From: Deltaproteobacteria bacterium
GTDB taxonomy: Bacteria > Desulfobacterota > Desulfuromonadia > Geobacterales > DSM-12255
NCBI GenBank assembly: GCA_021849045.1
Contig: JAJZTK010000033.1
Location: forward strand, 1-32,970
DNA: 32,970 nt
Direction: 5' to 3'
Of the stretch, positions 8,816 through 16,343 are shown piece after piece (position 1 is the first letter of the stretch; every line of letters starts with the position of its first letter). Made by a program: the position numbers and the translations under genes. Under the pieces are notes generated by a model. That model did not search any database. It was not told where the DNA came from and saw only the letters and a program-made list of their open reading frames with translations.

Positions 8816-9274
8816 ATGAAGAAATCAGCAGGGTTCATGATCATTGCCTTTGTGTTCGGCATGCTCTCGACGGCAATGGCTGCCGGTCTGTTTTCAGGTT
8901 ATGCCGAGACCAAGTGGGGGGCCGATTTGCATGCGGTCATGAAGAACTATCCAAAGGGAGAAATCGCCAAGTTGGGCAACCAACTGCTGTATAAGCAGAC
9001 AGCTCCCAACAAGGAGATGAAGCAACGCACCTTCGCCTTCCGGGATAACCGCCTGAGTGCGGTGTCTGTCACCTTTAATCCAAACTATGTGAAAAAGGCC
9101 GGCATCGAGAATCTCCTCAAAAAGCATAAAAAGTCCTATGGCGCCGGGGCTCTCGACAATTCCAGCGCTCCCCACATGGTTTCCTATCGTTGGGAGGATG
9201 CACGCACAAAGATCACCTTCGCGTACGCTCCCAAACGTGCTGATATGACCGTTCTCATGTATGAGAAGAAATAA
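8816..9274 (+). CDS. Exported protein of unknown function
   Basis: A 152-residue protein with a cleavable signal peptide: MKKSAGFMIIAFVFGMLSTAMAA, cleavage after the AMA near residue 22. The mature part is basic, with about ten lysines between residues 60 and 110 and a final aromatic strand pattern. It is probably periplasmic. I recognise no catalytic motif. The start at 8816 is preferred over the ATG at 8771 because the signal peptide begins there and a promoter-like pair at 8746-8775 would place the transcript start after 8771; its ribosome-binding site (AAGGG about 12 bases upstream) is weak. The gene lies directly upstream of the rpoH promoter and is divergent from ilvE. Confidence 0.75.
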   Translation: MKKSAGFMIIAFVFGMLSTAMAAGLFSGYAETKWGADLHAVMKNYPKGEIAKLGNQLLYKQTAPNKEMKQRTFAFRDNRLSAVSVTFNPNYVKKAGIENLLKKHKKSYGAGALDNSSAPHMVSYRWEDARTKITFAYAPKRADMTVLMYEKK

Positions 9275-9283
9275 TTCATACCC

Positions 9284-9312
9284 TTGAAATCTTGAAAAAT
9301 CATTGTTATAGT
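9284..9312 (+). promoter_or_regulatory. rpoH promoter
   Basis: TTGAAA (9284-9289) and TATAGT (9307-9312) are separated by 17 bases, a good sigma-70 promoter. The predicted start, about 9318-9320, lies inside the CIRCE operator, the usual arrangement for HrcA repression. Confidence 0.75.
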
Positions 9313-9313
9313 T

Positions 9314-9340
9314 TTAGCACTCACTAGAGGTGAGTGCTAA
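9314..9340. promoter_or_regulatory. CIRCE operator (HrcA binding site)
   Basis: A perfect consensus inverted repeat: TTAGCACTC (9314-9322), nine bases, GAGTGCTAA (9332-9340). HrcA binds CIRCE and is normally titrated by GroEL. It overlaps the expected transcription start of rpoH and lies 24 bases before the rpoH ATG, so heat-shock sigma-factor synthesis here should be repressed by HrcA. Confidence 0.95.
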
Positions 9341-9363
9341 ATTTTTTGATTGAGGTGTCGTCC

Positions 9364-10218
9364 ATGACCATGACACTCCCGGTTGTTGCAGACAGTTTTT
9401 CCATGTATCTTGCTGAGATTCGCAAGTTCCCGATCCTGACGGCTGACGAGGAGCGGCTACTGGCCATCAAGTTCTACGAGGAGAAGGATCTTGAATCCGC
9501 CCATCGCTTGATAACGGCCAATCTTCGTTTTGTGGTCAAGGTGGCGTCCGAGTATCGTGCCTATGGCCTGAAGATGCTTGACCTGATCCAGGAAGGGAAT
9601 ATCGGTCTGATGATGGCCGTACGCAAGTTCAACCCCCATCGGGGTATCCGGCTCATTTCCTATGCCGTCTGGTGGATCAAGGCCTATATCCAGAACTTCA
9701 TCGTGTCCACCTGGAGTCTGCTCAAAATCGGTACGACCCAGGCCCAGAAAAAACTCTTCTTCAAGCTCAACCAGGCCAAGAATGCCATCAAGAACGCGCT
9801 TGGCAGCGATGACCTGCACGAGACCGCGCTTACCCTGGACGTGAAGGAGTCGGAGGTGGTGGAGATGGAGCAGCGGATGCACGGCGAGTATTCGTTGGAC
9901 GCCGCCATTGAGGGCCGCGAGGGGGGCACTCTGCTTGACAGCATTGCTGACGAGCGGTTGAGTCAGGAGGAACTCCTTGCCGAGCACCAGGAGTCGGTCC
10001 GGCTGCAGCGCGAAATTACCCGGGCACTCGGGATACTTAACGAGAAGGAGCGGTACATCATCGAGCGGCGCGTGACTGCCGAAGACCCGCTGACGCTGCA
10101 GGAGATTGCCGACCATTTTGCCATCTCGCGGGAACGGGTGCGACAGATTGAAGAGGGGGCGCTCAAGAAAATGCGCAGCTTCCTGGCGCCGATAGTGGTG
10201 GAAGCCCACGCGGCTTGA
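9364..10218 (+). CDS. rpoH: RNA polymerase heat-shock sigma factor (sigma-32)
   Basis: A 284-residue sigma factor of the RpoH group. It has sigma region 1.2/2.1 at the N-terminus, region 2.2-2.4 around DLIQEGNIGLMMAVRKFN and ISYAVWWIKAYIQNFI, an RpoH-box-like segment AQKKLFFKLNQAKNAI (E. coli RpoH has QRKLFFNLR), and region 4 with LTLQEIADHFAISRERVRQIE, a helix-turn-helix that reads the -35 element. I use the ATG at 9364 after GAGGTG rather than the in-frame ATG at 9334, because the CIRCE element would otherwise overlap the coding start. The gene is preceded by a sigma-70 promoter and CIRCE operator, so HrcA controls it. A hairpin terminator follows at 10240-10267. Confidence 0.95.
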   Translation: MTMTLPVVADSFSMYLAEIRKFPILTADEERLLAIKFYEEKDLESAHRLITANLRFVVKVASEYRAYGLKMLDLIQEGNIGLMMAVRKFNPHRGIRLISYAVWWIKAYIQNFIVSTWSLLKIGTTQAQKKLFFKLNQAKNAIKNALGSDDLHETALTLDVKESEVVEMEQRMHGEYSLDAAIEGREGGTLLDSIADERLSQEELLAEHQESVRLQREITRALGILNEKERYIIERRVTAEDPLTLQEIADHFAISRERVRQIEEGALKKMRSFLAPIVVEAHAA

Positions 10219-10239
10219 CACCGAAGATGTTGCACGACG

Positions 10240-10267
10240 GGGCGGCCGGCACGGGCCGCCCTTTTTT
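10240..10267 (+). terminator. rpoH terminator
   Basis: An 8-bp GC stem (10240-10247 with 10254-10261) followed by six T. It lies 22 bases after the rpoH stop codon. Confidence 0.88.
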
Positions 10268-10293
10268 ATTCCACGTTGCAGCAAGATCCGGGA

Positions 10294-10773
10294 TCAGTCA
10301 TCGTCATCGTCCTCCCGCTCGTAGCGGTCATAGCGCCGCTCGTATCGGTAGTTCGGTCGCTCGTACTGCCCCTGGTCGCAGATGACGATGGTCCGTTTCT
10401 TATAGAGTCGTCCGTCCACGTAGACTTTTTCTCTTACCTTCCGACAGTGCCGTTCCTGGTCATAGCCGAGCGGCTCAGCGTAGTAGTATGCCCGGCGGTT
10501 ATCCGTCCGGTACTCCACCGGTCTTTGGGCATAGGCGGCCTCGCGTGCCGCCTGGTCTGATATGTCGGCGATGGTGGCACCCGCAATGGCACCGAGTGTC
10601 GCGCCGATGATCCCTCCCCGCCACGGGTTGCGCTGATCGAGAATAACTCCGGCAATCCCGCCCATGGCGGCGCCGGCAGTGCTGCCCGGTTGTTGGTGGG
10701 CCATGCAGCCGGTCAGTTGCGGCAGCACCAGCACAACAAACAGAAACCAGCACCATAGTGTTAGTGTTTTCAT
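10294..10773 (-). CDS. Glycine-zipper outer-membrane lipoprotein
   Basis: A 159-residue protein with a lipoprotein signal peptide (LPQLTGC; Cys at about 24). The segment GAAMGGIAGVILDQ and then GGIIGATLGAIAGATIAD shows repeated glycines every four residues, a glycine-zipper pair as in SlyB/YMGG-type lipoproteins. The C-terminal third is Tyr/Arg/Asp-rich, ending in six acidic residues, with two cysteines (RHCRKV and VICDQ) that could form a disulfide. The start at 10773 follows GGGAGGTGGAG. An ORF extension to 10791 adds MTREVE and is less likely. The function is unknown; glycine-zipper lipoproteins commonly help envelope integrity. It is convergent with rpoH. Confidence 0.8.
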   Translation of the reverse strand: MKTLTLWCWFLFVVLVLPQLTGCMAHQQPGSTAGAAMGGIAGVILDQRNPWRGGIIGATLGAIAGATIADISDQAAREAAYAQRPVEYRTDNRRAYYYAEPLGYDQERHCRKVREKVYVDGRLYKKRTIVICDQGQYERPNYRYERRYDRYEREDDDDD

Positions 10774-10888
10774 CTCCACCTCCCTCGTCACGTCACGGAC
10801 ATGAACCTGATTCTTCTATGACAGTATAGCGCTGCATACGACGATTGTCTCAACGAGGTCGTGGCAGACGACTTCATTTGGAATAGGG

Positions 10889-10913
10889 AAAAGGAAAGAG
10901 GGCTTTCGCCCCC
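10889..10913 (-). terminator. Probable terminator, minus strand
   Basis: A hairpin with a GAAA tetraloop: arms 10898-10903 and 10908-10913, six pairs including one G-U, followed on the minus strand by a pyrimidine run. It ends ten bases beyond the stop of the zinc-ribbon candidate at 10923. Confidence 0.5.
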
Positions 10914-10922
10914 GTTCCTGTG

Positions 10923-11087
10923 TCAATCACCGCAGCCACAGCTGGCAGCATCCTGCAACTCCTGCATGTCTCCGCTCTGGTACGAAATCTTCCTGCCGCA
11001 CTTCTGGCACCGCCAGAAGAGGCCCCCTCAGCCGGGTAGCAGGACCATCAGCCCCTGGCATGCCTCGCATGTCTTGTTCGGTTCCAT
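10923..11087 (-). CDS. Tiny zinc-ribbon protein with in-frame TGA; candidate selenoprotein or nonsense-mutated gene
   Basis: Reading minus-strand ATG 11087 to stop 10923 gives 54 codons if the TGA at 11028-11030 (codon 20) is read through. The product is M-E-P-N-K-T-CEAC-x9-U-x6-CQKC-G, then a helix-like tail and C-terminal CGCGD. Two CxxC knuckles (Cys7/10 and Cys27/30) flank the TGA, and both sides look like one coherent zinc-ribbon, so they belong together. A GAGGGG ribosome-binding site precedes the ATG. A perfect 8-bp hairpin (11001-11019) starts 8 bases 3' of the TGA, with a loop beginning GG, which fits bacterial SECIS rules. The genome has selA (23354-24748). The alternative is a nonsense mutation. 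I cannot decide between them without homologues. Confidence 0.5.
11001..11019 (-). promoter_or_regulatory. SECIS-like hairpin 3' of in-frame TGA
   Basis: On the minus strand an 8-bp perfect stem (11019-11012 with 11008-11001) has a GGU loop. The loop begins 17 bases after the UGA at 11030-11028, and its first two bases are G, matching the reported bacterial SECIS pattern (apical loop 16-37 bases downstream with G among the first two). Because it lies in coding sequence, part of the symmetry could come from the codons around CQKC. Confidence 0.45.
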
Positions 11088-11163
11088 TGGTTTCCCCCTC
11101 GAAGAGTCTTTCGTCAAATCTACCCTTCACGGGAAAATAAAGTCAAGTATATTGATATTTGAA

Positions 11164-11820
11164 TTATTTGACTTCCACCCGCAGGGTTGCGACGCCGGGG
11201 ATCTCGGCATACAGCCGGTCGCCGGATACGATCGGTCCCACGCCGGCAGGGGTGCCGGTCAGGATGACGTCTCCCGGTTCCAGGGTGAAGATGGTGGAGA
11301 GGTGACTGATGATGGCCGTTACCGTCTGGATCATCAGCCCGGTGTGGCCGTTTTGGCGCAGCTCATCGTTCACGTTGAGGCGGATGGTGAGGTTCTGTGG
11401 GTTGCTGACCGCCGCTGCCGGCACAAAGGTGGAGAGGGGGCAGGCGGTGTCGAACCCCTTGGCGATCTCCCAGGGGAGCCCCTTTTTTTTCTGCTCCGCC
11501 TGCACGTCACGCAGGGTCAGATCGATGGCTACTCCGTAGCCGGCCACACAGGCCAGCGCATCGGGCTGTGTCACGTTCTTGCAGGGTTTGCCGATCAATA
11601 CCGCCAGCTCTGCCTCGTGGTGGCAGTCGCTGGAGTAGGAAGGAATCACGATCCGTTCGCCTTCGCCGATGACCGACGAGGCAGGCTTCATGAAGATCAC
11701 CGGTGTGGTCGGCACTTCGTTGCCCAGTTCATGGATATGGTCGACGTAGTTACGGCCGATGCAGAGGATCTTACCAATGGGGAATTCCTGGCCGGAGGCC
11801 ATGATGCGTGCACTCTTCAT
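11164..11820 (-). CDS. Fumarylacetoacetate hydrolase family protein
   Basis: A 218-residue cytoplasmic enzyme of the short FAH family (YcgM/FAHD1-like, usual length 200-220). These are metal-dependent hydrolases or decarboxylases of acylpyruvate, oxaloacetate or aromatic-ring cleavage products. The family's features are present: ILCIGRNYVDHIHELG near the N-terminus, PVIFMKPASSVIGEGE, the metal-binding HHEAELAVLIG, the AIDLTLRDVQ motif, and VILTGTPAGVG near the C-terminus. The start at 11820 follows GGGAGGG. The exact substrate cannot be deduced; YcgM-type acylpyruvase or oxaloacetate decarboxylase activity is likeliest. It lies between the XRE regulator and the zinc-ribbon gene, all on the minus strand. 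Confidence 0.88.
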   Translation of the reverse strand: MKSARIMASGQEFPIGKILCIGRNYVDHIHELGNEVPTTPVIFMKPASSVIGEGERIVIPSYSSDCHHEAELAVLIGKPCKNVTQPDALACVAGYGVAIDLTLRDVQAEQKKKGLPWEIAKGFDTACPLSTFVPAAAVSNPQNLTIRLNVNDELRQNGHTGLMIQTVTAIISHLSTIFTLEPGDVILTGTPAGVGPIVSGDRLYAEIPGVATLRVEVK

Positions 11821-11904
11821 GGTGGGTGGGTCCCTCCCGGGTGTTGTAGATGGAGCATGGTAGCAGACGATGGCCCGGCGGGCAACGGAGTGAGTATAAA
11901 GACT

Positions 11905-12288
11905 CTACTGCTTCCCGTCGATCTGCCGTTCAAGGTTCTTGATCCGTTTCTCGATGATCTCCGCCAAGAGGCGCAACTGTTCGTATTCCGGCATGGTTTC
12001 CAGTTCTTCCAGGATCATGCGCGTGACCCTTGGGAGGTTGCCAATCGCTTGCGACCGCTCCTGAGCAGCCTGGTGGGTGAATGCCTCCTCTTCGACCTCG
12101 AACACCCTGCAGAGCCGGTCGAGCAGGTTTTTGCCGATGCCGCGGCCATTTTCCATGGCCGATACATAGCGCCGGTCCGTGCCGGTCGCTTCCGCCAGGT
12201 CACCCTGCGACCACCCCCGCTCCTGGCGCAATCTCCGGAGGTTTTGCCCCATCAGCCGGTCTATGTCCTTGGTTATCCGTTTGGTCAT
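11905..12288 (-). CDS. XRE-family transcriptional regulator
   Basis: A 127-residue DNA-binding protein. The helix-turn-helix spans about residues 13-70: GQNLRRLRQERGWSQGDLAEATG and RYVSAMENGRGIGKNLLDRL, a clear XRE (Cro/C1) pattern with the Ser-Gln/Gly-Asp-Leu turn. The C-terminal 50 residues are charged and likely form a dimerising helix, without a recognised ligand domain. The start is uncertain: I chose the ATG at 12288; a TTG at 12354 would add 22 residues of no domain-like character, and another ATG lies at 12252. The ribosome-binding site is weak. The gene is upstream of the FAH enzyme by 84 bp on the same strand and may regulate it; this is inference. Confidence 0.78.
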   Translation of the reverse strand: MTKRITKDIDRLMGQNLRRLRQERGWSQGDLAEATGTDRRYVSAMENGRGIGKNLLDRLCRVFEVEEEAFTHQAAQERSQAIGNLPRVTRMILEELETMPEYEQLRLLAEIIEKRIKNLERQIDGKQ

Positions 12289-12499
12289 CTGTGTGATCCA
12301 GCGAGCGGTATAGTTCGTTTCCGTCCGGAAACTCCTGCCTTTTTGCGTTGTCAAAGGAGAGGCCGGGAGAGGCAGTCTCGTGGCGGTTGACTATAAATGT
12401 AGTTGGTAAACTGTACTGCATGCTAGCAAAAAGGATAGCTAATAGTCACTAGAAATATTCATCAGTTGTAAATTCTTCTTGTTGGACCTGTGGGAATGA

Positions 12500-12703
12500 T
12501 TTACAAAACAGCACCCATTTGTGTACATACACAACACTGCAGAGGCGATGCTGCTGCTCGACACCGGGGCCACGGTGTCGAGCAACTCGCCGGAGGTGGC
12601 GATGCGGCTCAAGATCGAGGAAGCCGAAGAGGCCCGGATTGGGGTAGTCGGGGGCCGGTTGCTGCGGGCGAGGAGGGTTGTCCGGCCAATTGATGACCTT
12701 TGA
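12500..12703 (+). pseudogene. Retropepsin-like aspartic protease fragment
   Basis: A 68-codon open frame whose product contains AMLLLDTGATVSSNSPEVAM, the active-site strand and following helix of clan AA (retropepsin-like) aspartic proteases, with the catalytic Asp in DTGA, then a GGRLLRARR strand. Full members have about 120 or more residues. This piece lacks the N-terminal part (stop at 12497-12499) and the C-terminal flap and second strands, so it cannot form the usual dimer. A GTG at 12521 could start it but has no convincing ribosome-binding site. I read it as a remnant. It sits beside tRNA genes in a region otherwise free of genes from 12355 to 12780, where I see nothing else convincing apart from the terminator. 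Confidence 0.55.
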
Positions 12704-12737
12704 TTTACTTGCAGTTACGAATAACAAGTACCAACAG

Positions 12738-12773
12738 AAAAAGGTCACTTCTCCGGAGAAAAGTGACCTTTTT
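12738..12773. terminator. Terminator after the tRNA-Glu gene
   Basis: A perfect 13-bp inverted repeat (12738-12750 and 12761-12773) with a ten-base loop and A/T-runs at both ends, so it could work in both directions. It lies seven bases past the 3' end of tRNA-Glu on the minus strand and closes the tRNA transcript. Confidence 0.82.
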
Positions 12774-12779
12774 GAGTTT

Positions 12780-12857
12780 TGGCGTCCCCTGCCGGATTTG
12801 AACCGGCGTCGCCGCCGTGAAAGGGCGGTGTCCTGGGCCGGGCTAGACGAAGGGGAC
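12780..12857 (-). tRNA. tRNA-Glu (anticodon TTC)
   Basis: A complete 78-base cloverleaf with encoded CCA. The acceptor stem is GTCCCCT paired with AGGGGAC, discriminator G, anticodon loop CTTTCAC with TTC reading GAA/GAG, and T-arm GCCGG-TTCAAAT-CCGGC. It closely resembles bacterial tRNA-Glu. It probably shares a transcript with tRNA-Lys, which lies 100 bases upstream on the same strand. Confidence 0.95.
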
Positions 12858-12877
12858 AACTGTTGTTTGCGCGGCGA

Positions 12878-12914
12878 TTGGTACAAACTTGGTACAAATT
12901 CAGCCGGGACAAAC
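12878..12914. repeat. Tandem TTGGTACAAA-type repeats between the two tRNA genes
   Basis: Two adjacent 11-base units (12878-12888 and 12889-12899) read TTGGTACAAAC and TTGGTACAAAT. A degenerate third, CCGGGACAAAC, follows at 12904-12914. Such short tandem units recall arm-type binding sites of tyrosine integrases beside tRNA attachment sites. No integrase gene is in the window, so this is a possible scar. Confidence 0.5.
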
Positions 12915-12917
12915 GGT

Positions 12918-12948
12918 AAGAGGTTACGGCTAGCTAACGTAACCTCTT
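12918..12948. other. Hairpin in the tRNA spacer
   Basis: A perfect 11-bp inverted repeat (12918-12928 and 12938-12948) with a nine-base loop lies ten bases from the 3' end of tRNA-Lys. On the minus strand there is no U-run after it, so it is not a good terminator for the tRNA transcript; a processing hairpin is possible. Confidence 0.5.
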
Positions 12949-12957
12949 GATTTTAAA

Positions 12958-13033
12958 TGGTGAGCCGCGTTGGGATCGAACCAACGACCACCTGATTAAA
13001 AGTCAGGTGCTCTACCAACTGAGCTAGCGGCTC
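12958..13033 (-). tRNA. tRNA-Lys (anticodon TTT)
   Basis: A complete 76-base cloverleaf with encoded CCA. The acceptor GAGCCGC pairs with GCGGCTC, the D-arm holds AGCTCAGTTGGTAGAGC, the anticodon loop is CTTTTAA with TTT, and the T-arm is GTTGG-TTCGATC-CCAAC. It is the first tRNA of a Lys-Glu pair on the minus strand. Confidence 0.96.
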
Positions 13034-13113
13034 AAAAACAAGAATGTTTATTTACCAAATCACCTTGGTTCTGGTCAAGCATTATTTTCACTGCCAGCAT
13101 TTTTTTGCGATGG

Positions 13114-13779
13114 CTACAGGACCGGTTCTTTGGCCCGCCGTTTGAGCTCGGCAATGGTCATTGCATAATCGGCACTAGCGAAGACCGCACTGCCGGCAAC
13201 GAACACATCTGCCCCGGCATGGGCGATCCGCGCGATGTTGTCAGTCTTGACGCCGCCGTCCACCTCCAACTCGGCCTCCAGCCCTCTCTTGTCCAGCATA
13301 CCCCGCAACGCCTGAATTTTGGGGATGCAGGCCTCGATGAACGATTGCCCACCAAACCCGGGATTGACCGTCATGAGCAGGACCAGGTCCAGTTCGCCCA
13401 GCACGTATTCCAGTGTGCTCAGGGGGGTGGCCGGGTTAAGCGAAACACCGGCCCGTTTCCCCAAGGACTTGATGAGTTGGATCGTCCGGTGCAGATGCCA
13501 GCAGGCCTCGGCATGAACCACGATGATATCCGCGCCGGCTGCGGCAAAATCGGGAATGTAACGGTCCGGTTCGGTGATCATCAAATGCACGTCAAGTGGC
13601 AGCGGGGTAACCTTGCGTACTGCCTCGACCACCAGTGGGCCGATGGTGATGTTGGGGACGAAGTGACCGTCCATCACATCCAGGTGGATGTAGTCGGCAC
13701 CGGCCGCGGCCACGGACCTGACTTCGTCGCCCAAACGGGTAAAGTCGGCGGAAAGTATGGAAGGTGCTATCTTTTTCAT
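13114..13779 (-). CDS. rpe: Ribulose-phosphate 3-epimerase
   Basis: A 221-residue TIM-barrel enzyme interconverting ribulose-5-phosphate and xylulose-5-phosphate in the pentose phosphate pathway. It starts [19 protein letters not shown], the classic opening with the ligand-binding Ser and Asp. Also present are [20 protein letters not shown] (metal-binding His and catalytic Asp), PLDVHLMI, the VNPGFGGQ signature, and [11 protein letters not shown] with the second catalytic Asp. Length and motifs are normal. A GGAGGGG ribosome-binding site precedes the ATG. It lies 59 bp downstream of rsmB and probably shares its transcript. Confidence 0.97.
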   Translation of the reverse strand: MKKIAPSILSADFTRLGDEVRSVAAAGADYIHLDVMDGHFVPNITIGPLVVEAVRKVTPLPLDVHLMITEPDRYIPDFAAAGADIIVVHAEACWHLHRTIQLIKSLGKRAGVSLNPATPLSTLEYVLGELDLVLLMTVNPGFGGQSFIEACIPKIQALRGMLDKRGLEAELEVDGGVKTDNIARIAHAGADVFVAGSAVFASADYAMTIAELKRRAKEPVL

Positions 13780-13838
13780 GTCCCCTCCAGGGGAAAGCGG
13801 AGCGTAGTACCTGCAGCAGATCGGAACAATAATTTTCG

Positions 13839-15182
13839 CTACTGCCGCCGGAGACGTGCGGCAAAAAAGCCGTCCATCCCGTGTCGGTGCGGCCAGGAAC
13901 GAAAGAAGCCGGCAGAGGTGACGAGATCAGCCTGTTCCGGGAAGAGCGTTCCCAGATTTTCTACCACAAAATCCGGATGACGAGAAAGGAAATCCTCGAC
14001 CACATCCTCGTTTTCAGCAAGTGCCGTGGAGCAGGTCGCATAGAGCAGTACACCGTTCTCCCTCACCATTCCTGCGGCGGCACCGAGGATCGCCCGCTGC
14101 CCTTCGGCCAACCGGGCAGGATCGGACGCTCTTTTCCACCACTTGCCTTCCGGATTCCGGCGGATGACCCCCAGCCCTGAGCAGGGGGCGTCCACGAGGA
14201 CACGGTCAAAGGTCCGGTCGCCAAGGGCCTGTGCAGGTCGGGTTCCATCCAGGGAGACGGTCTCGATACAGGCGATCCCCAGCCGCCCGGCCGTTTCCTC
14301 GATCAGGCGGAGCTTGCGGGGGTGCAGATCCCCGGCAACAATGCGTCCCCGGTTCTCCATCAGTTGGGCACAGTATGTCGTCTTGCCACCCGGCGCGGCA
14401 CAGAGGTCAAGGATATTCTCATCCGGACGTGGGGAGAGGAAGAGGGCCGCCAACTGGGAGGCCTCGTCCTGGATGGTGAAAAAACCGTCCCGGAAGCTCT
14501 CCGTTGCGGCACAGGCAACATGTCCGGCGACCTGGAGCGCGTCAGGGGCGTATGCCGCCGGTACGGTCTCGATCCCTTCCGTTGCGAGCCGCTCCTGGAG
14601 GGCATTGCGGGAGATGCGGAGGGTGTTGGTACGGATGGTGACCGGGGCAGGCTCGGACATGACCTTGGCGAGAGCCGTCGCTTCATCACACCCCAACTGC
14701 TCGATCCACATCTGCACAAGCCAGGCCGGCTGGGAATAGCGGGCCGCCAGGTACGCGACAGGGTCACGCCCGGAATCGGGGTAGCTGATCTGCTCGCGCT
14801 GGCGGTCCGTGGTCCGCAGGACGGCATTGATGAACCCAGCAGCACGGGGGGACAGGTCGTGGGCCAGCTTCACGGTCTCATTCACCGCCGCGGAGACCGG
14901 TACGCGGTCGAGGAACAGGATCTGGTAGATCCCGAGACGCAGCAGGATCAGGACGGCCCGCTCCAGCTTGGCGGGTGGGGTTTTGGAGAACTGGCCAATG
15001 ACATGGTCCAGGGTCCCCTGCCGGCGCAGGACACCGTAAACCAGTTCAGTGTAGAGACCCCGGTCAGGTCCCGAGATTTGACCGCTGGAGAGCTCCCGGT
15101 CGATGAGCAGGTCCGCGTAGGAGCGCTCCTTGTAGATGCGGGCCAGGGTATGAAAGGCGGCACGGCGCGGATTGTTGGTCAC
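13839..15182 (-). CDS. rsmB: 16S rRNA (cytosine(967)-C(5))-methyltransferase RsmB
   Basis: A 447-residue protein with an N-terminal NusB-like RNA-binding domain (about 1-140) and a C-terminal SAM-dependent methyltransferase. Seen are [16 protein letters not shown] (SAM-binding motif I), [15 protein letters not shown] (motif IV) and [14 protein letters not shown], the motif VI cysteine. RsmB methylates C967 of 16S rRNA. I place the start at the GTG at 15182 ([13 protein letters not shown]). The longest open frame begins at 15299 but its first 39 codons run over a strong terminator (15254-15287) of the preceding htpX gene and look unlike the family. It is followed by rpe. Confidence 0.9.
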   Translation of the reverse strand: MTNNPRRAAFHTLARIYKERSYADLLIDRELSSGQISGPDRGLYTELVYGVLRRQGTLDHVIGQFSKTPPAKLERAVLILLRLGIYQILFLDRVPVSAAVNETVKLAHDLSPRAAGFINAVLRTTDRQREQISYPDSGRDPVAYLAARYSQPAWLVQMWIEQLGCDEATALAKVMSEPAPVTIRTNTLRISRNALQERLATEGIETVPAAYAPDALQVAGHVACAATESFRDGFFTIQDEASQLAALFLSPRPDENILDLCAAPGGKTTYCAQLMENRGRIVAGDLHPRKLRLIEETAGRLGIACIETVSLDGTRPAQALGDRTFDRVLVDAPCSGLGVIRRNPEGKWWKRASDPARLAEGQRAILGAAAGMVRENGVLLYATCSTALAENEDVVEDFLSRHPDFVVENLGTLFPEQADLVTSAGFFRSWPHRHGMDGFFAARLRRQ

Positions 15183-15253
15183 GTAAGTTCTTTCGTCAGA
15201 GGTGTGCGGTGGTATTAGCGGCGCATTACACCGGAGGAACGCTACCTTGTCCA

Positions 15254-15287
15254 CAAAAAAACGCAGGCGCCTTTTCCCGCCTGCGTT
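15254..15287 (-). terminator. htpX terminator
   Basis: A perfect 10-bp stem (15260-15269 with 15278-15287), loop CCTTTTCC-like, followed on the minus strand by six or more T. It lies 25 bases after the htpX stop codon. Confidence 0.88.
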
Positions 15288-15311
15288 CTCGCCGTGCAAC
15301 CAGGCCGCGGC

Positions 15312-16166
15312 TCAGCTCCGCGGCCCGTAGGCCATCTCTTCAAGCCTCCTGACCCTCTCCTCGATAGGGGGATGGGTTGAGAAGAGCGACATGATGCCGC
15401 CGCCGGTCAGGGGATTGACGATGAACATGTGGGCAGTGGCCGGGTTGGCATCCATCGGAATCTGGTGATTAGCCATCTCCAGCTTCCGGAGCGCACCGGC
15501 CAGATAGAGTGGGTTGCCGGAGATCTCCGCCCCACCTTTGTCGGCACCGTATTCGCGCGACCGGGAAATGGCCATCTGGATCAGCATGGCGGCGAGAGGG
15601 GCGATAATGGCCATCGCCAGCATGCCGATGGCGCCGCCCCCCTCTTCGTCCCGGTCCCGGCCGCCGCCGAAGATGGCGGCCCACTGGGCCATGTGTGCCA
15701 GGTAGGTAATGGCGCCGGCTATGGTCGCGGCAATGGATGAAATGAGGATGTCCCGGTTCCGGACATGGGTAAGTTCATGGGCCATGACCCCCATCAGCTC
15801 TTCCCGCGAGAGAATCCGCATGATGCCGGTGGTGGCGGCCACTGCCGCGTGGTCCGGGTTGCGCCCCGTGGCAAAGGCGTTGGGGGTATCGGAGTCGATG
15901 ATGTAGACCCGGGGCAGCGGCATCCCGGCCTGGACGGCGAGCTGGCGCACCATGGAGTACAGGCCGGGTTGCTCTGCCTCGCTTACCTCATGGGCGCCGT
16001 ACATGGCGAGAACGATCTTGTCGGAGAACCAGTAGGAGACGAAATTCATCGCCCCAGCCATGACCAGGGCGAAGGTCATGCCGGACCTTCCGCCGATGGC
16101 TGCCCCGGCCATGACCAGGAGCCCGGTGAGAAGCGCCATGAGAACTGTTGTGCGCAGCATATTCAT
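15312..16166 (-). CDS. htpX: Membrane zinc metalloprotease HtpX
   Basis: A 284-residue inner-membrane M48 peptidase that degrades misfolded membrane proteins. Two membrane segments lie at residues about 5-40 ([18 protein letters not shown], then [16 protein letters not shown]). The zinc motif HELTH is near residue 128 and further ligand candidates follow downstream, with two more hydrophobic segments (about 143-165 and 175-195). The start is the ATG at 16166 after AGAGG; the longer frame from 16232 would run through a promoter. Usual length is about 285-295. A promoter with perfect TATAAT is visible at 16212-16240. It belongs with rpoH and clpB to the proteostasis theme. Confidence 0.93.
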   Translation of the reverse strand: MNMLRTTVLMALLTGLLVMAGAAIGGRSGMTFALVMAGAMNFVSYWFSDKIVLAMYGAHEVSEAEQPGLYSMVRQLAVQAGMPLPRVYIIDSDTPNAFATGRNPDHAAVAATTGIMRILSREELMGVMAHELTHVRNRDILISSIAATIAGAITYLAHMAQWAAIFGGGRDRDEEGGGAIGMLAMAIIAPLAAMLIQMAISRSREYGADKGGAEISGNPLYLAGALRKLEMANHQIPMDANPATAHMFIVNPLTGGGIMSLFSTHPPIEERVRRLEEMAYGPRS

Positions 16167-16211
16167 ATTCGACCTCTGACATACTCGTATGTGGTGTAGA
16201 CTTTCATCTGA

Positions 16212-16240
16212 ATTATAGTCATTGCCCGTCAAATCCGCAA
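16212..16240 (-). promoter_or_regulatory. htpX promoter
   Basis: On the minus strand TTGCGG (16235-16240) and perfect TATAAT (16212-16217) are 17 bases apart, with the -10 about 46 bases upstream of the htpX ATG. Confidence 0.6.
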
Positions 16241-16343
16241 GGAGAAGCCAGCCTCCCGTTACCGGCCTGCGGTCAGATCGGCTTGACTTTGGATGAAGCT
16301 GAGTTAGGATTTTGGCAAAAGATTGACATAAAGGAGGTGCACC

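Noticed and set aside
10861-12390. A 509-codon plus-strand open frame
   Set aside because: It is antisense to the FAH-family enzyme and the XRE regulator, which have clear family motifs; its translation has no recognisable domain and starts without a ribosome-binding site. It is a shadow.
12449-12886. Minus-strand 145-codon open frame over the tRNA-Glu gene
   Set aside because: It runs through the terminator and tRNA-Glu and has no family features.
15182-15299. N-terminal extension of rsmB from 15299
   Set aside because: It spans the htpX terminator and adds residues unlike the family; the GTG at 15182 gives a normal-length protein.
16321-16336. Sigma-54 promoter before the selenoprotein (TGGCAA...TTGAC)
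   Set aside because: Spacing is one base short and the -12 GC is missing.
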